Source of the DNA: Cristatella mucedo
Lineage: Eukaryota; Bryozoa; Phylactolaemata; Cristatellidae
Reading direction: 5' to 3'
Assembly (NCBI GenBank): GCA_009760855.2
Contig: WPIO01000065.1
Location: 1,159,501-1,223,500, forward strand
Length of the DNA stretch: 64,000 nt
Part shown: one piece after another, positions 35,701 through 44,984 of the stretch
Layout of the letters: every line of letters starts with the position of its first letter
Position numbering within the stretch: the stretch's first letter is position 1
Program-made: the position numbers and the translations under genes
Notes under the pieces: generated by a model
What the model saw: the letters and a program-made list of their open reading frames with translations, nothing else
Database searches by the model: none
Told to the model about the DNA's origin: nothing

Positions 35701-37932
35701 CTATATGCTGATGCTTTACATGTGCCGCAGGGCTCAAGTCCACAATCTTGGTCGTAAAAGACAAGGCAGGCACCTTACCCCTGGGCCAAACCAGAGTGGC
35801 ATAACAATGGCTCTCATTAGCAGACACCCATGAGGTGGATGCTGCTTATACGGCATTCAGATTACTCGGAAATATAAATCCTTCATTACATAATAACCCA
35901 GTTTTTAGTATAAGGTTGCCATCCGGCAAATGAACCGAGGAAAATGCAATGACGACAAACCAGAATATTCCCAATGAACATGTGTCACAAAGGGTGGTAA
36001 ATGGCCACTGACCACTCCTTGGACCGACCCGAAAGGGCGCCGTGGGTGGCTTGCCACTAGACACGCCCCTTCAATCTTTGCACGATTGGCTGCATCAGGA
36101 GGGTCATGGTCTGGCTCTCTGTCTCTGTCTCTCTCCTCTCTGGCTCTCTCTCTCTCCAGGCTTAATCCTGAATTAACCTTCATGGTAAATCCCACCCACC
36201 ATACGGATATTTAATAACGTCATCCTCCTTATCTCCTCTCCTCCCTAATTTCCTAATCCTATGTAATCGGGAATTTGCCTGGGAGTGACTGGTCTCTCAC
36301 CACTGCTGGCATTCATGGAGGAAAGAAATACAAAGAAATACAATACACATGTAGAAAGCATCAAAATTAGCCCCCTCCATCTCACGGGTGGTATATTGGG
36401 TCATACACAAAACAAAGGCCCGATAAAGGCAGGGTAAAAACCTCATTCAATAGTCAGGTGAACCATGGGAAAATTTATGAATTAAGCTAAATTATTCACA
36501 TACAACCGACTGCCCGACATTCCGACAGTGATTCACACAAAATTTTGAAACGTTGATCTTCCCGAAATCGTGGGTTCAAATCCTGCTGTGGGCGATCCTT
36601 TATCGCCGCTGCAAGCAGTGGTGATAGCCATAAAGGCCCTTCTGATGCTATACAAAAGAGGCTGTTAAATTAGCTAGTATTTTTTACAATCTTTAAAGGT
36701 GGAAAAGGCCTGGAAATACCATCAAATATGCCACTTTGGATTCTGCAAAATAAGGTTATCTCAAATGAGGATTTCTTGCATGGGTATCTTTCTTTAAAAA
36801 AAGGCATTCCATCGAATATACAGCATGATAAAATGCACACCAGTGTATGCTCACTATAAAAGATGAAAAAACCATAGAGCTAAGATTAACCGCATGATGC
36901 AAAAGGGAAGGATCTACTACTTTTTCGGTAGGTCAAAGATTAATTCAATTCTGAAGGTGAACTAACATTGTGCAGTTGGCAGGCAAGGTGAACTAGCATT
37001 GTGCAGTTTGGAAGGCAATAGAACTACACATCGTTTTTAAATGAAAACAGCAAATGCATGCATTATTGCAACTTTCATGAAGTGCTTGGCAATGCTGGCG
37101 ACCAAAAAAGCAATAAAAAAGGAACTAAAACAAGGACTGATTTTGATAGCTAAATGGGTGTTTGCTATTTGATAAGGAACTGTAAATACACTAAGCAAAT
37201 ATAGTACATATGCAAATGTCATATCAAGTAATGCATGGGCTATCAGACGACGTCAGTTCCCTTAGTGGTTCACCAACAATCATACGTTCCCTTGGCTAAT
37301 CAAACCCGCAATCAATTCCGAAAAACCTTGGTCTGGTACGAAATGAACTGACTCATTCATCTTCGACGTCAGAGCCCTTCTCCCAGCCTGAGCTAGGAAT
37401 TCACTGCTATATAGATCAATGTCCCTACGCCTTGCCGATCGGATAAAACCTAACGGCGTAAAAGTTCAACGAAATACTAAAAATTCATTCTGAGTATGAC
37501 AAATTTGAATATTTTGAATAACTTCGCGATTCGAACTGAGGTGATTGATTATACTACATGTGAGTAGTGTGCTGGCTAGGTAATAACTTTTAACGCATTT
37601 GAAGGACACCTTGCACTGAAAGAAAAGCTCAGCACATATCCAAGTACACGCACAGCTTCCCTTCGTGAGACAGGCAAGCTGTAGGCAACATCGCTGCGGA
37701 GCAGCTACAGTGTAACCAGAAACATGATTTCCAGCACTAATTCAAGCCCAGTCGATCAACTCGTTCGGACCACTATGATAATTCACTCTTACTATTTCTC
37801 AACCCAAGGCACATATTTAACTCGCAGCTTCTTAGACGAGTCCTCCTTATCGGAGCTCTTGTCGGAGAGCTGCGGTGCTTTCTGCTTGGCTGACAGAGTT
37901 CCACCTTGCTTGAAATCCAAGCATGACTGCAT
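27453..37932 (-). CDS. RFC4: replication factor C subunit 4, last exon missing
   Basis: RFC4 is a small AAA+ ATPase of the RFC clamp loader, which opens PCNA and places it on primer-template DNA in the nucleus. Nine minus-strand exons give about 337 residues. Visible are Walker A GPPGTGKT (81-88), the [11 protein letters not shown] block, Walker B DEAD (153-156) inside [11 protein letters not shown], the SRC arginine-finger motif (195-197) and the sensor-2 GDLRRAI stretch (~239-245). The N terminus MQSCL and PWVEKYRP also fit RFC4 rather than RFC2 or RFC5. Vertebrate RFC4 is about 363 residues, so roughly 25-30 C-terminal residues are absent. Intron 5 appears to be GC-AG and the rest GT-AG. 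The coordinates cover start codon to last identified exon. Confidence 0.95.
27820..27900 (-). CDS. RFC4: RFC4 exon 8
   Basis: Twenty-seven codons, beginning [20 protein letters not shown]. This matches the family V-I-P-x-x-x-I...C-x-x-G-S-x-x-x-L start of the C-terminal collar domain. A long T-tract acceptor (CCTTTTTTCAG) and donor GTAGCT frame it. It is too short to stand out as an open frame. Confidence 0.9.
28411..28617 (-). mobile_element. SINE-A copy with internal duplication
   Basis: Minus-strand member in RFC4 intron 7: AAATAAATAAATCCTAGCTG tail, GCCTTTACGGCTATCACCAC, reversed B box GAATCGAACCC and head GTGTGCCATCACGG. A block AAAGAATCGCTCACTGCAGG is present twice, 31 bases apart (28497 and 28528). 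Confidence 0.75.
28740..28868 (-). CDS. RFC4: RFC4 exon 7 (sensor 2)
   Basis: Encodes [20 protein letters not shown], the sensor-2 helix of the AAA+ lid, and ends VSG. The acceptor is TGATTGTAG and the donor GTGAGT. Confidence 0.96.
28941..29030 (-). mobile_element. LINE-A 3' tail fragment in RFC4 intron 6
   Basis: AATAATAATAATAATGATAA followed by a worn tail (AGTAAATCTCTGCCTAGGCAC). It ends a few tens of bases from RFC4 exon 7. Confidence 0.55.
29767..30028. repeat. (GT)n microsatellite with regular GCAT interruptions
   Basis: About 260 bases of GT broken by GCATGTGTGT and GCATGAGTGT units, ending GCGTGCGTGCGTGCGC. In RFC4 intron 6. His-Thr or Cys-Val open frames here are artefacts. Confidence 0.97.
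30300..30592 (+). mobile_element. LINE-B copy B3 in RFC4 intron 6
   Basis: Sense-plus 3' fragment: ACTACTCTCCTACTGCCGAC, GGCTACCGAATGCGTACT, then GAGTTACAGACGGAGATACA and ATTACATTATATA. It is the reverse complement of B2 with few differences. Confidence 0.75.
31121..31315 (-). CDS. RFC4: RFC4 exon 6 (arginine finger)
   Basis: Sixty-five codons: [29 protein letters not shown] (SRC follows), KFRFKPL, then the start of the lid domain to CSEE. The acceptor is GTGTTTAG and the donor GTATGC. Confidence 0.97.
32305..32425 (-). mobile_element. SINE-B copy in RFC4 intron 5
   Basis: TATATAGCACCCTAACAGAG, CTTCACATATGCCTCGGGGC, reversed B box GGCTCGAGCC, CACCTTAACCATTGAGCCAC. Confidence 0.72.
32590..32690 (+). 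mobile_element. SINE-B-like fragment, opposite orientation
   Basis: GGTCATAGGCTCGCGCCCTG then CATATGCGAAGCGCCTGGAT and AAGTTTTCTTAAGGCG: B-box region and LINE-like tail, immediately followed by a TA microsatellite. Confidence 0.6.
32693..32750. repeat. (TA)n microsatellite
   Basis: About 30 bases of TA followed by TGTACATATACATATGTATG, directly after a SINE-B-like tail. Confidence 0.95.
33127..33196 (-). CDS. RFC4: RFC4 exon 5 (Walker B)
   Basis: Encodes [20 protein letters not shown] and ends at A-Q. The acceptor is CTTTTTAG. The sequence after the exon is GCACGA, so the donor is GC, not GT. The family alignment (S-A-Q|A-A-L-R-R) and the phase-0 join to exon 6 leave no nearby GT that preserves the protein. 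Confidence 0.92.
33676..33795 (-). CDS. RFC4: RFC4 exon 4
   Basis: Reads [18 protein letters not shown] and then [11 protein letters not shown], both strongly conserved in RFC small subunits. The acceptor is CATCTGACAG and the donor GA|GTGAGT. Confidence 0.96.
33911..33990 (-). CDS. RFC4: RFC4 exon 3 (Walker A)
   Basis: Encodes [19 protein letters not shown] and then AVARDLFG, the nucleotide-binding P-loop. The acceptor is TTTTCAG and the donor GG|GTATGA. Confidence 0.97.
34111..34340 (-). mobile_element. LINE-B copy B4 in RFC4 intron 2
   Basis: TGTAATGTAATGTCCATGTA, then the reversed LINE-B 3' end (CTGTAATTCCACAAA, CATTCGGTAGCCAACAGACT). It is cut off where a LINE-A tail begins. Confidence 0.7.
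34341..34495 (-). mobile_element. LINE-A 3' tail fragment in RFC4 intron 2
   Basis: TAATAATAATAATATATTTG then TAGCACCCTCAGAAAACTTA and the GCATGATCGA block. It directly abuts the truncated LINE-B tail at 34111-34340. Confidence 0.65.
34975..35325 (-). mobile_element. LINE-B copy B5, diverged
   Basis: The reversed LINE-B 3' part in older form: TCTGTCTGAAACCCCACAAA, GTACGGTAGCCAGAAGCCT, GATGTGCCACGGTCGGCAG, then GAATTGCGGAAGTGCGTTCC. No clear ATTAC tail. Confidence 0.62.
35382..35460 (-). CDS. RFC4: RFC4 exon 2
   Basis: Encodes [20 protein letters not shown], then SLQGAD, the helix before Walker A. The acceptor is TTCCTTGCAG, the donor GTGAGT, phase 0 at the end. Confidence 0.95.
35670..35800 (-). 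mobile_element. SINE-B copy, worn
   Basis: AGCGATCAAAGAGAACTTCA, TTTACATGTGCCGCAGGGCT, TCAAGTCCACAATCTTGGTC, CCTTACCCCTGGGCCAAAC. In RFC4 intron 1. Confidence 0.65.
36555..36687 (+). mobile_element. SINE-A fragment, head truncated
   Basis: Starts inside the first hairpin, B box GGTTCAAATCC (one change), GCGATCCTTTATCGCCGCTG, then AAAGAGGCTGTTAAATTAGC. In RFC4 intron 1. Confidence 0.7.
37793..37932 (-). CDS. RFC4: RFC4 exon 1
   Basis: Starts [11 protein letters not shown] and runs through a Lys/Ser/Asp-rich linker to VKYVPWVEK. The first bases of the Tyr codon of YRP are completed in exon 2. The donor is TA|GTAAGAG. The start matches the M-Q-x-x-L opening of animal RFC4. Confidence 0.92.
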
Positions 37933-38245
37933 CTAAAAATAAAACGAGTCAGTGCTGACGACGAAGAAAAACTTTACAGGCGCTGACATTCTAAGTAATC
38001 AGTAGCAGCTTCACACATCAAGCGCCACCAGGAGGTACCTCAAATTTGCCGTGCTGGGCGGTCAAGCGGCCGTACACGATTTCCCGCGTCTAGTTCAAGG
38101 TCATCATTCCGTTTCCGGGTCGTTTCCGCTAATGGCTGTCGCGGTGCGCGTACGATATGCCACGCTTTTTATCCTGACTCTTGTACCTAGGTCGGCGGTT
38201 GCTACGGATTTACTCATTGCATTAACGCGTTTTTTTATCCTGCAG

Positions 38246-38448
38246 GAGAAGAGAAGGAGTATGCATGCTGCGTTGCCAAGTCTTTTGAGTGGTTTTGGTA
38301 TACGTTGCCAGCATCCTATGCTTGTTCAGCCTCGATGTTTCTTTGCGCGAGGGTGCAAAAGATATTTTTCCACTGCTATACCAATCGTTAGCCCAGATTT
38401 TCGCGGCCTGTTTCCTAGGGTTTGTAGTTTAGATGTGCAAAAGACGTA
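38246..38448 (+). CDS. possible first coding exon of a divergent gene
   Basis: A textbook acceptor (TTTTTTTATCCTGCAG) precedes an open frame whose ATG at 38262 gives about 60 residues: MHAALPSLLSGFGIRCQ, then Arg-rich, ARGCKRYFSTA. That is what a mitochondrial targeting peptide with an R-x-F/Y-S cleavage site looks like. A possible donor (AAGAC|GTAATT) is close to its end. It lies about 330 bases from the RFC4 start, facing away, as bidirectional-promoter partners do. I recognise no family and no further exons, so it may be a chance open frame. Confidence 0.25.
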
Positions 38449-38674
38449 ATTCTTATTTTATACTGTTCTTTGTTTTAGAGAGGTCTGCAATGGTCTGACG
38501 AGCATAGTCCAGCTTAAAACTCTCCATGTGAAAGTACTAATTTCTTATAAGATGGATGGATGTAAAGAGTCTTTCGGACAGCTGACCTTGACGGCAGGAT
38601 ACTCAAAGGCCCGTCACATCCCTCCAGCGACTTAAATCAGAGTCGGTCTCATACGGTTGGAGTTAAATATAAAT

Positions 38675-38778
38675 AAATATAATTCATTTATATAGCGCCC
38701 CAAGAGTACTTAATCTCTCTTCAGGCGTTTCACATATGCCTCGGGGCTCGAGCCCAATGCCTGTCTAGAGCCATTCAG
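38675..38778 (-). mobile_element. SINE-B copy, head truncated
   Basis: ATTTATATAGCGCCCCAAGA, GCGTTTCACATATGCCTCGG, reversed B box GGCTCGAGCCC; the head is lost after it. Confidence 0.68.
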
Positions 38779-38991
38779 CTACGGAGTTAACGAGAAACCT
38801 TACAATTTAAAATCAGCTCTGAAGTCTGATTTACCGGCGTGAACTATGTATACTAACTGTAGCATGGTGCTTCACGGCTGTCTTTCCTGCTTTGCAGCTA
38901 AAAAAAAGTGCATCTATAAAATGATATATGAAAGCCAACAAGTTTATTTATTTAAACTAATTGAGGTGCATCTGCAAAGAAAAGGTAACTA

Positions 38992-38993
<2 letters not shown>

Positions 38994-39065
<72 letters not shown>
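38994..39065. repeat. (CT)n microsatellite
   Basis: About 70 bases of pure CT. Confidence 0.98.
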
Positions 39066-39070
<5 letters not shown>

Positions 39071-39292
39071 GGCTTAGCGACTGAAAATGCACAATTGCCT
39101 TCACACTTACAAGGATATTCTGGTATTCCCACTCATTATCAAGGTTTACTATAGCCCTTTGAAAATTTTAGGCTACGGTCCTAACACTCGGCTAGTCCTC
39201 ATTCAGCTATATAAGTGGCAACGGGTAATCTGATAGAACAGAGGCCGTAGCGGTGTTGTTGAGGTGTTTCGTGAGTATTGTTTTAAGTCATC

Positions 39293-39475
39293 GTGAGCCG
39301 TGATGGCACACTAGGTAAGGCGGTTGCTTTCACGACCTCGGTCCCGAGGTCGTGGGTTCGATTCCTGCGGTGGGCGATCCATTATCGCCACTGCAAGCGG
39401 TGGTGATAGCCGTAAAGGCTCTTCTGTCGCTATACAAAAAGAGGCTGTTTAATCAGCTAGGATTTATTTATTTAT
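39293..39475 (+). mobile_element. SINE-A copy, intact
   Basis: Full-length member: GTGAGCCGTGATGGCACACT head, B box GGTTCGATTCC, second hairpin and TTTATTTATTTA tail. Very close to the 19.1 kb copy, which suggests fairly recent activity. Confidence 0.8.
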
Positions 39476-40410
39476 CGTATTTGTATTGTGTGAGTCAGCG
39501 TAATGGTAAAACGCCTCGGCCTGAGAGGAAAAGCAAACGTACGCATAGTGCTCACCAGACCAGCAAGTGGGTTATTCAGCTAATATAAAGTTTATTCGAA
39601 AGTGTTCCTTAATAAGCGGTTCGGTCTCTTTTTTTAGACGAGGAACTGGGCAGCTAGATCAGACTTGTATGCTGGCACTCCATTAACTGACTTTTCTCTT
39701 GCGGAACAGTAAAAAACTATCGGGAAAAAAAGCAAAATTGTTGAAATGACATCAATAATGAGTATTAAAATAGCCATCGGAGAAATCTGAAGAAGTACGC
39801 CATTGCCAATCGTGTTTAAATGTATTCAATAGCAAAATAAGGCTGCTATAGTCGCTAAAAAAGGAAAAGGCAGTTACCGAGAACTGGTCAGATGTACGCT
39901 ATTTCTCCCATAAAAGTATAAAATGAAGTCCACTGAGAAAGATTAGTATAAAGTTATATTCAAAATATGAGACTTATACACACGTGAACGTAAATACCTA
40001 ATGATCATACGACAGCTCGGTACCGAAATCTCCAGGGGTGGGTTGGATGGCGGGTCGGGGTAGCTCCCTTAGTCGACTATCGGGATGCTGAGAATTAGCT
40101 TGGTCAAGGTAAGTGCCTCTTTCTACGTACTCCACAATTGATCGATACCATTCACACTTAATTTTTGTGTATGGAATGACGTCATATATATAGCGATTTA
40201 TTGAAAAATTGTAACTAGTATATATACATAAGCCGGCGGTGCCCTGTCCTGCCGGGGTCGCTGGTGCTACCCGGGCCTCCCGGTTTAGGGAAAGGGACCA
40301 CACGACTTCCGAGCCGGTAATGGCGTCGGAGACGCAGTGCTGCCTCAGTGCCTTTCTCTCCGCGCGTGGGATGCCGAGGTCAGCCAATTATATACTGCTA
40401 CTTATATACA

Positions 40411-40438
40411 TATAAATAAATAAATATATATATATATA

Positions 40439-40502
<64 letters not shown>
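40411..40502. repeat. (AT)n microsatellite
   Basis: ATAAATAAATAAATATATAT grading into about 55 bases of pure TA, just before the full-length SINE-B at 40563. Confidence 0.95.
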
Positions 40503-40506
<4 letters not shown>

Positions 40507-40562
40507 GGCGTATCGCCACATTAGAAGAATTTTAGACGAATGGCTGCTGGGTGGAGAGACAA

Positions 40563-40715
40563 CGCCGAGCTGGTTTGGTCCAGCGGTTATGGTGCTCGCC
40601 CCGACCAAGGTCTGGCTGATGTCGTGGGCTCGAGCCCCGATGCATATGTGAAGCGCCTGAATAATAGAGATCAAGTTATCTTGGGGTGCTATACAAATGA
40701 ATAATATTATATTAT
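40563..40715 (+). mobile_element. SINE-B copy, full length
   Basis: AGCTGGTTTGGTCCAGCGGT (A box), CGACCAAGGTCTGGCTGATG, B box GGGCTCGAGCCCC, CATATGTGAAGCGCCTGAAT tail, CTATACAAATGAATAATATT and ATT repeats. The best plus-strand reference copy. Confidence 0.78.
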
Positions 40716-42443
40716 TATTATTAACTTTACCCATCAGGGAGGCAGGCGCGAGGGCACGGTGCCCGGTTTTTCCTGCTCCCAGCTAGAGGGCGGGAGGAGG
40801 AGGTTTCTGGGAAAGAAAACAAACCCTCAATAGACCGGCGTTTGCGGCACTCTGGGGATTTCTGCGGAGCCGGTGGAGGCCTGCAGCGGCGCTGCAAGTC
40901 GTTACGCTCCGCGTTCAAGCCTTGGTTCGCGAGCCTTGATATTCGAGTCCTTAGCCTGCGCAGGTAGCGCGTGGTGTAGGTACAGGGACTGGGCACTGCC
41001 TGTAAGGCCAGGTCCGTGCGTTCGACGTGGCGACTGCTTATGAGGAGTGTGGGGATAGAACCGAACCGGACGAGCAGCGAAATTGACCGCTTGCAAATAA
41101 ATTTCACTAAATTTCCCCTATCTGTGTTTGGTACCACGGTTCAGCCCACGTAAGCGAACTCGCAACCCCTCGGTAGCGGTAAGGATGATAGGGCCAGAAA
41201 CGGTATCGGCGAGGCCACCGGCATATTTCGCATCCGGCCCACTGAACCGGCTTTAGGAAGTGGGCTTCGGCACTTGGCAGGTGGCGGAATCCACTTTCTC
41301 TCCGAGTATTTGGCTTTTCAAAATATAAATAAATATGTAACCGGGTTCCAGGGGTCAAAGGCTAATTCCCGCCAAACCCCGCCATACTCCGCCACGCTGC
41401 CGCTCGCCTTGCCGCCGAGTTAGGGTAAGACGAGCGGCCGTCCGGTTAAACCTCTTTATATTAACGCATGCGCCAACAAAAACAGAGCAACTAAGCAAGT
41501 CTACAGGCAGGGTCCTATACACAGTACCCTACGGTGGCGCAAGACGATGCAGCAAGCGCGAACAAACGTGTTAGTTGGGGTCAGTCGGCTTCTGCAGTCC
41601 TGTCGTTGTACCGACTCCGAATCCAACAGTACGAGCGTACGCCGTCCAAAACCCGGCTGGCTGAGTAACTGCTGGCTAGTCCGAGTCGACAACTACCACA
41701 GTCGTAAGCTTCCACCGAAAGACGCCAACACATGGGAGGGTCACGAACACGCTACACGGGGAACGCGGTATAAACACAAGTCAACAACGAGCGAGCTCTC
41801 CAGCTCCGCTCGGGCCTTGGGTACTCGTTCCCTTGTGTGCGTGGCAGCATCACTGGAGCACGCCTGCACGAATCCAGGTGCATAACTCGGCGAGACCGGG
41901 AGCCTCCAACACCACGACTTACTTGGCCAACTTCCCGTACCCAAGAGCCCCGGTGACCTCAGGTCACCCCATACATCCGGCCGTGCCGTAGGTCCGACCC
42001 CGGCCTAGCCGGTGACCCTAACGCTCACTATAGCCGTCCGGTCCCAGCCAACCGAACCCAGCCTGCGTACAAATATATATGCGAATAGTGATGCGTCACG
42101 ACATCTTGATTATTATACAAGAACAGACCTGGCTACATGGAGCTTTGGATGGATGCGTCTTTTCACTGTACCAAGCAACATCGTTGTACATGACACTGAG
42201 AGGGCTGGCTAAGCAGCGGCTTAGGGTGTCGTCTTCCTGCTATCAGTAAAACAGCTACGAACTGAGCCATGGTGGCAGTATAATTCATAATGTTTGTCGC
42301 TGTTTTTCGTTTATTCGTAGGATAGTGCCGATTTCTTCGAGGCGTGGCACTGTACTGCAAGCATCCTGTCGTCTCTGCTGCTCGAGAACGAACGTAGATC
42401 TGCAGCAACACTTGTGGCATTCGCGATTCTTCGATTTTCACAA

Positions 42444-42552
42444 CGAGCTGGCTTGATCCAGCGTTTAAGGTGCTCGCCCCGACCAAGGAGCCCCGAGGCA
42501 TATGTGAAGCGCCTGAATAGAGATGAAGTTCTCTTAGGGCGCTATGCAAATG

Positions 42553-42557
<5 letters not shown>
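42444..42557 (+). mobile_element. SINE-B copy lacking the B box
   Basis: GAGCTGGCTTGATCCAGCGT, CTCGCCCCGACCAAGGAGCC, then directly CCGAGGCATATGTGAAGCGC and GCGCTATGCAAATGAATTAT. About 28 bases including most of the B box are deleted. A long AT repeat follows its tail. Confidence 0.72.

Positions 42558-42625
<68 letters not shown>
42557..42625. repeat. (AT)n microsatellite at a SINE tail
   Basis: About 68 bases of pure AT directly after the AAATGAATT tail of the SINE-B copy at 42444-42557. Confidence 0.97.
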
Positions 42626-42626
<1 letters not shown>

Positions 42627-44984
42627 TAAACCGACTAGCTATTGTCAGCTTGTAGCAGTTGAATCGCTGCAGTTTTTTCCGCTCTAATTCCACGGAAAAG
42701 AAAAATTACGAAATACATTTTCATGATTCAGATGCTACAGCCACTTGTTCTGCTTTCGCATATATTGTGTTTGCCTAGAAGAAATACGGACAATAGGAAG
42801 CACGCTTCATGGATCGTTAGTGCTCCACGTAACTTTGACAATTGCTTGAAATCTCGGTCACAGAAGATAAATTTGCGATGTGCTTGCCCAACCAATAGAA
42901 AATGTCTACCAACACGAGTCTGCAAGGAACGTAAGGTTCTTAAAAATTTCTTGGAAACATTGTTAGCAATACGTGACTGTTCGTTCAGTTTCATTCCCAG
43001 GAATTTGTGTGCGGGCTCGTGCCCCCTTGCAAAAGAGAGGGGAATTTCACTTAAATATCTGGTAGGCTAAACAATTTTGATAACGTGAAAAAAATTATTG
43101 TTTCTAGATTATCACCATTCCTTAAGGTCTCAAGGAACCTTCAGAAAATCCACAATGACGCGAATCGACGTTGTCACTCATGCAGTGCGTGAGAAAGTCA
43201 GCCATCATTCAGATACAGGTGGCAGGCAGAATGCCTCATGCTGCCTATGTCATGGAACTTGCCTCTTTTTCTAGAAATTTACCCAACTAACGTAGTCATC
43301 ATCGTATTCTGTTTGATCTTTAAGTATACATTAGCCATTTCTTGGCTTGTTTGCAATTCTCTAAACCTGCCATGGCCACAGCAATAACCTCTAATCAAAG
43401 GAGCAGGTATCAAGTTTAAGCTTCTAATCCGACACCGCAAATATTGTGGTATTTAAAAAGAGCGCCAAGGTATAGCATGAGCTCTAATAAAAATTTGCAA
43501 TGCTGAGAGCGCAGGTATATGTTGTTATTGAAAAACTATAGCTCAGGCAATACAGCTGGAGCTCTTGCATTGGGAGTACCATGCGGAAGTACCATAAGGC
43601 CTCCAGGCAAGGTCAAGGACTGTGTGATGGCGGCACCCGCAACGGTAAATAATCAGTTGAGCCCTGCTTCCGTTCCTGTGCAAGCTAGCATTCAATATTG
43701 ATGCCGCTTCGCCAGACTTCTGCCTAGCGTTGGTAGCGTATAGGTGGCTAAGTTTCCTCTTGCCTCGCTTATCCATATTTGCTTATTCTGTCTTTTCTAG
43801 CCGTATATTGAGTTTTGACTACTTAGCCGGCGAATGAAATTGCGCCACGTAGGATTACCCCTTGTCGACGTGCGTTGCCGGGACCACGCGCTAGTTATTT
43901 AGTTAAATGAATGCGAGCAACAGTGTTATTAGATCTTCGGTTTGTTACCTTTTAAACGCGAGTTAGCGCTGATACTGCTCATTACCCAGCTTTGGGAACA
44001 ATCACAGTCAAGTAATTAGTCGTTGAACCGAAGCGGCAGATTCAGTCTTCCGATGAGTGGATAATACCGCTCTGACACTCGAACGCGCCAGCGTTTGTCT
44101 CTCGCGCGCGATGGGACTCGCCGTGGCCTTTGACCTATCTGCCGTAGGGTATTCTCTGGTCGAAAATTTCTTTTCCTCACGGCGATCAACTATTTTGGGG
44201 ACTTGCAGAGTTCCGACACTAATCAATTACTTGCACCGCTAAACTATGTCTGTTGCTATCGTCACTTTATCCCAGTCAGTGCTTCTGTCTCTACGCCTCA
44301 CAACACTTTCTGGGCCCCGGTCAATGTCCCGGCATCAGTGTAACTGAGTATTATCGCTCTCCGTGGCCCACCCAGATAGTGATTTGCGGGATTTATTTTA
44401 TACACGTGTCACGTGTCTCCAGTTCGTGTTTGTGTCGTGCCTTGATTTCCGTTATTTTTTCGGGCATTCGCTCGGAGGTCCTGTAGGATTTCCCAGGCGT
44501 AGAGATTGCCGTTCCGAATTCTGCTGGAAGCAATGAGATCCTTAAAGGATTTTGTCACCCGTGACTATCACTTCAACTGCACGATCGCATGTGCCTTCTC
44601 ATGCACTAGAGAAAGAACGCAGGCCTCACGGTACACGATCAATTTTGGCATCGTGCTGAAGGTGGTTGCTGGCCAAAAAAATCTGTTCTTGAGAATCAAC
44701 ACAAATCTGAAACATTTTCAGTTTAAAACATTAGGCTAAAAAATACTACCACGAGCTAAGATTAATACTTAATTAATACTTAAAAAACAATACATGTTGC
44801 AAATTGTGCAGGCTGCCACCTTGGTTAACCTGCCGGGTGGGAATCACATGAAACGTGCACAATTAAATTGTTTGGTACTGTCAAGTGCTCTCGGAAACAG
44901 TTGCATTATTCGAAGATAAGTTCTTAGTAGCACAATCAGAACACCGTAAAGTTAGAATATTTGGATGTGGTGTCATGAAGTTTG
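42626..44984. other. intergenic, no gene seen
   Basis: Open frames up to 115 codons (42723-43070) and a GC-rich patch at 44040-44250 resemble nothing I know. No repeats of the named families. Confidence 0.45.

Larger units (their letters stand above)
35461..37792 (-). other. RFC4 intron 1
   Basis: A 2.3 kb intron with a SINE-B (35670-35800), a SINE-A fragment (36555-36687) and a short CT-rich patch (36110-36160). No exon is seen. Confidence 0.8.
40018..42060. repeat. GC-rich repeat block 1
   Basis: A GC-rich region markedly different from its AT-rich flanks, with many CpGs. It is interrupted at 40400-40735 by AT repeats and a SINE-B. No conserved protein appears in any frame. Part of it (TATACACAGTACCCTACGGT at 41515) resembles GC-rich block 2 in UGGT intron 9, so it is probably an unclassified repeat rather than a gene. 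Confidence 0.45.

Noticed and set aside
42723-43070. 115-codon plus-strand frame
   Set aside because: No domain recognised and no supporting splice sites or neighbours.
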